From NCBI GenBank assembly GCA_016721245.1, contig JADKIQ010000005.1, positions 186,001 through 250,000 on the forward strand: a stretch of 64,000 nucleotides of DNA, read 5' to 3'. The translations under genes and the position numbers were made by a program. This document shows, in pieces, positions 61,403 through 64,000 of the stretch. Every line of letters begins with the position of its first letter. Position 1 is the first letter of the stretch. The DNA is from Sphingobacteriales bacterium (GTDB lineage: Bacteria > Bacteroidota > Bacteroidia > Chitinophagales > JADIYW01). The notes under the pieces are model-generated. The model did no database searches and was not told where the DNA came from. It saw only the letters and a program-made list of their open reading frames with translations.

Positions 61403-62524
61403 TTACACAAAACCTTTGACTTTCTCTACCATTACTTTCCAACTATATTTTTTCTTCTCTTCTAAAATATTCTGGATAAATTCCGGTTCTTTATTTTCGT
61501 TGTAGAATTTAAGAATAGCTTTTGCCACTTCGTTTTCATCGGGTTCTACCACAAACCCTACTTTGTTATTCGGCACAATTTCCGGCAGCCCGCCAACATT
61601 AGTAACCAGCATCGGTTTATTAAAGTGATAGCAGATTTGAGTCACACCGCTTTGGGTAGCATGTTTATAAGGCTGCACCACCATATCCGCAGCACAAAAG
61701 TATTTCACTACCTCATCATCCGGAATAAAACGGGTATGCAATTCCAGTTTATCTTTCAGATTCAGGTCCTGTATCAGTTTCTCGTACTCTTCTTTGTTGG
61801 AATAATATTCACCGGCAACAATTAATTGTATGTTGGAATTTCTAAGCGCATCCGTTGCCATTGCCTTTAGTAAAATATCCAAACCTTTATAGTCGCGGAT
61901 TAAGCCGAAAAATAAAATGTATTTCTTCGTTGCATCTAAACCTAATAGCTGAATGGCTTCCTGTTTTGAAATCGCTTCGCCGTAATTATCAAATAAGGGA
62001 TGCGGATTTAGTAAACGTGGTTTTTGCTTATCAAACACGCTTAAATCGTTGTACACGCTATCGCTCATCGCAATAAAAGCATCCACGCTGTTTACAAAAT
62101 ACTGCGTAAAAAATGTATCGCCGATGCGTTTTTCGTGCGGAATGATATTATCCAGAATAGATACAATTTTCGTGTGCTTATTGCGCTTCACAATTCTGCA
62201 AATCGTACCCAAACACGGTGCCATGAAGGGCAGCCAGAACTTCACCACCAGCACATCCGGTTTTTGCTTCTTGATATTCAGTCCGACTTTAATCCAGTTG
62301 AACGGATTGATGGAATTTACAGAAACATGGATAGTTAAATTTTCAGGCTTCGGTAAGGATGAATACTGCGTGGTCCCCGGAAATAAAAATTCAGGATACT
62401 GCAGTGAAAAAGTTTCTATTGATACCTCGTCTTTCTCGTGCATGAATTCTCTGGCGAGGCGCTCATTGTATGCCGCCAAACCACCGCGCAAGGGATGCGC
62501 CGAACCGAGAATTACTACTTTCAT
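61403..62524 (-). CDS. Glycosyltransferase family 4 (GT-B)
   Basis: A 373-aa GT-B enzyme: start VVILGSAHPLRGGLAAYNER, ILFFGLIRDYKGLDILLKAM in the second domain, the donor-site stretch AADMVVQPYKHATQSGVTQI and NVGGLPEIVPNNKVGF. No membrane helix. It should transfer a sugar from a nucleotide sugar to a lipid-linked acceptor. It is encoded upstream of the acyltransferase on the minus strand, so likely one unit. It starts 84 bp downstream of leuB. Confidence 0.88.
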   Translation of the reverse strand: MKVVILGSAHPLRGGLAAYNERLAREFMHEKDEVSIETFSLQYPEFLFPGTTQYSSLPKPENLTIHVSVNSINPFNWIKVGLNIKKQKPDVLVVKFWLPFMAPCLGTICRIVKRNKHTKIVSILDNIIPHEKRIGDTFFTQYFVNSVDAFIAMSDSVYNDLSVFDKQKPRLLNPHPLFDNYGEAISKQEAIQLLGLDATKKYILFFGLIRDYKGLDILLKAMATDALRNSNIQLIVAGEYYSNKEEYEKLIQDLNLKDKLELHTRFIPDDEVVKYFCAADMVVQPYKHATQSGVTQICYHFNKPMLVTNVGGLPEIVPNNKVGFVVEPDENEVAKAILKFYNENKEPEFIQNILEEKKKYSWKVMVEKVKGFV

Positions 62525-62599
62525 CTGTATCTATTCATTTTTATAATGGTGCATATGGAATATTCATTAACATTTTTTCAATTGTCAGTCTTACTCATC

Positions 62600-62615
62600 T
62601 TCAAATTTTCAAATT
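62600..62615. repeat. Short tandem repeat TTCAAATTTTCAAATT over the leuB stop codon
   Basis: Two TTCAAATT words flank the leuB TGA (plus-strand TCA 62609-62611). It is the same kind of short repeat at a gene border as those at 3546, 44277, 44941 and 59622. Confidence 0.55.
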
Positions 62616-63673
62616 GAATTAATAAATTCCACAATTTTATCGCCCACCTGCGAGGTAGAACATTTTCCGTTATTGATATCTTCCGTCACAAAACCTTCCT
62701 GCATGGCTTTATCTACCGCAGCAACAATGGCTCTACTTTCTTCGAGCAAACCAAAACTATATTCCAGCAATAATGCCGCGGATAAAATGGTTGCCATCGG
62801 ATTGGCTATATTTTTACCGGCTGCCTGCGGATACGAACCATGAATCGGCTCGTACAAAGCAATCTTTGCTCCGATAGACGCAGACGGCAACATACCCAGA
62901 CTGCCTGTAATTACGGAAGCTTCGTCGCTAATGATATCGCCGAACAGGTTTTCCGTGAGGATGACATCAAATTTGGTAGGCTTGGTAATTACTTCCATCG
63001 CCGCGCTGTCGATATAATTGCATTCCAGTTCTATATCCGGAAATTGTTTGGCATATTCCACCACCGTTTCACGCCATAGACGCGAGGTGGCCAGCACGTT
63101 TGCCTTATCCAGCAAGGTTACTTTTTTCTTTCTGTGTTGTGCAAACTGAAATGCTTTTTCCGTTATACGCAGAATCTCGTCTTTGGTATACACGCACGTA
63201 TCATAAGCAATAGTCTGGTCCTCGCTTCTGCCTCTTGGCTTTCCGAAATAGATACCGGAAATCAGTTCACGCACCACAATAAAATCTGCTCCTTTGATTC
63301 TGTCATTTTTCAGTGGGGAAGCATCTAGTAAAATATCATAGCTTTTCACCGGGCGAATATTGGCGTACAAACCTAAATTGCTGCGCATTTTAAGCAAGCC
63401 TTGCTCAGGACGTACTTTCGCAGACGGATCGTTGTCGTATTTTGGATCGCCGATGGCGCCAAATAAAATAGCATCACTGCTCAAGCAAAGTTCATGGGTT
63501 TCATCCGGATACGGATTTCCTGTTTTATCAATCGCTGTGGCACCAATTAAACCATAGTGGTATTCAAACTGGTGATTGTATTTTTTCTCAATCGCTTTCA
63601 GTACGTTCACCGCCTGTTCAATAATCTCAGGACCAATGCCGTCTCCCGGCAAAACTGCAATCTTCTTGTTCAT
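62609..63673 (-). CDS. leuB: 3-isopropylmalate dehydrogenase
   Basis: A 354-aa enzyme. Start IAVLPGDGIGPEII, then KMRSNLGLYANIRPV, FVVRELISGIYFGKPRGR, and the NAD/Mg site ILTENLFGDIISDEASVITG followed by YEPIHGSYPQAAGKNIANP. These distinguish LeuB from isocitrate dehydrogenase. It oxidises 3-isopropylmalate in leucine synthesis. No other leu genes lie in the window on this side. The length is normal. Confidence 0.97.
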   Translation of the reverse strand: MNKKIAVLPGDGIGPEIIEQAVNVLKAIEKKYNHQFEYHYGLIGATAIDKTGNPYPDETHELCLSSDAILFGAIGDPKYDNDPSAKVRPEQGLLKMRSNLGLYANIRPVKSYDILLDASPLKNDRIKGADFIVVRELISGIYFGKPRGRSEDQTIAYDTCVYTKDEILRITEKAFQFAQHRKKKVTLLDKANVLATSRLWRETVVEYAKQFPDIELECNYIDSAAMEVITKPTKFDVILTENLFGDIISDEASVITGSLGMLPSASIGAKIALYEPIHGSYPQAAGKNIANPMATILSAALLLEYSFGLLEESRAIVAAVDKAMQEGFVTEDINNGKCSTSQVGDKIVEFINSI

Positions 63674-63749
63674 ACTCCAAAAATAAACAACCTGAATGTA
63701 TAAATTATCTGTATAGTGTTATTAAATTTATATTGATAGATTTCTTGTA

Positions 63750-64000
63750 TTGAAGTTATTCTCTTTCATAACGATGTTGCTGGCTGTAATGAATTATTCT
63801 TACGGCAATGAAAGTGTCATTTCTCCTCAGAAAGAAAAAGCCATAAGATTGCTGTTGTACGATGAACAAACGGTATCCGCATTAAAAACCTTCACGCAGG
63901 AAATTACAAAATCCGGACAACAGAAAAACACAACAGAAACTGCCGACAACATCTACTGGATCAGTGAATGTCTTTTCAGGCTAAAGAAGCTCACATTTCT
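63750..64000 (+). CDS. Secreted hypothetical protein, cut by right edge
   Basis: A frame open from 63726 to the end of the window. I take TTG 63750 as start because it gives a signal peptide (LKLFSFITMLLAVMNYSYG); ATG 63774 would shorten it. The 83 visible residues (VISPQKEKAIRLLLYDE ... IYWISECLFRLKKLTF) have no recognised motif. The gene is divergent from leuB. Only the first part is present. Confidence 0.5.
   Translation, partial: MKLFSFITMLLAVMNYSYGNESVISPQKEKAIRLLLYDEQTVSALKTFTQEITKSGQQKNTTETADNIYWISECLFRLKKLTF

Noticed and set aside
1..64000. tRNA, rRNA, CRISPR array, IS element, prophage or integrase
   Set aside because: Searched by eye on both strands; no cloverleaf, spaced direct repeats, transposase or integrase motif was found.

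Overview
The window looks like a chromosomal segment of an AT-rich Bacteroidota (Bacteroidetes) bacterium. Signs are two proteins with C-terminal type IX secretion (T9SS, type A) sorting domains, an ExbB-ExbD-ExbD-TonB operon, many Cys-lipoproteins, a DUF4856/imelysin/HTTM/TonB-receptor operon, and several promoters of the TAnnTTTG type used by the Bacteroidota primary sigma factor. No rRNA, tRNA, CRISPR array, transposase, integrase or phage gene was seen, and no stretch over 300 bases lacks a gene.

Layout. (1) 1-3438: a carotenoid desaturase cut by the left edge, an SDR and a frameshifted aldehyde dehydrogenase. (2) 3543-16840: surface polysaccharide genes (family glycosidase, Wzy-like polymerase, two large membrane proteins, glycosyltransferase, Wzx-like flippase, MBOAT acyltransferase with SGNH-like partner, GtrA) plus a T9SS-exported PhoD phosphatase. 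(3) 16880-26515: a compact type I polyketide synthase operon on the minus strand: KS-AT-KR-ACP, a 132-aa protein of unknown role, KS-AT-ACP split by a frameshift, a type II thioesterase and a phosphopantetheinyl transferase. (4) 26585-30107: Wzz-like and SLBB export proteins, so the PKS lies inside the polysaccharide locus. (5) 30379-38305: mnmE, the TonB energising operon, a PstS-like lipoprotein and citrate synthase. (6) 38371-42312: an MbnP/MbnH-type, probably copper-related, envelope cluster. (7) 42398-50987: hflX, a metzincin-like protease, heptose genes gmhA/hddC/gmhB, a protease/YbjN pair and an orphan response regulator. (8) 51092-58439: a probable iron operon (DUF4856, imelysin, HTTM, TonB receptor, MauG-like peroxidase, small cytochrome) behind a promoter flanked by a 12-bp inverted repeat. 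(9) 58588-64000: hddA, a lone TonB C-terminal domain protein, an acyltransferase, a glycosyltransferase, leuB and a secreted protein cut by the right edge.

The most unusual parts are the two-module cis-AT PKS inside an exopolysaccharide locus, the MbnP/MbnH cluster with its Cys-rich barrel, the iron operon with its dyad, and several families of short tandem repeats at gene ends. One repeat family is translated inside a PKS linker; another replaces the place where the hddC start codon should be. Two genes (ALDH and PKS module 2) carry single frameshifts, which may be real decay or assembly indels.
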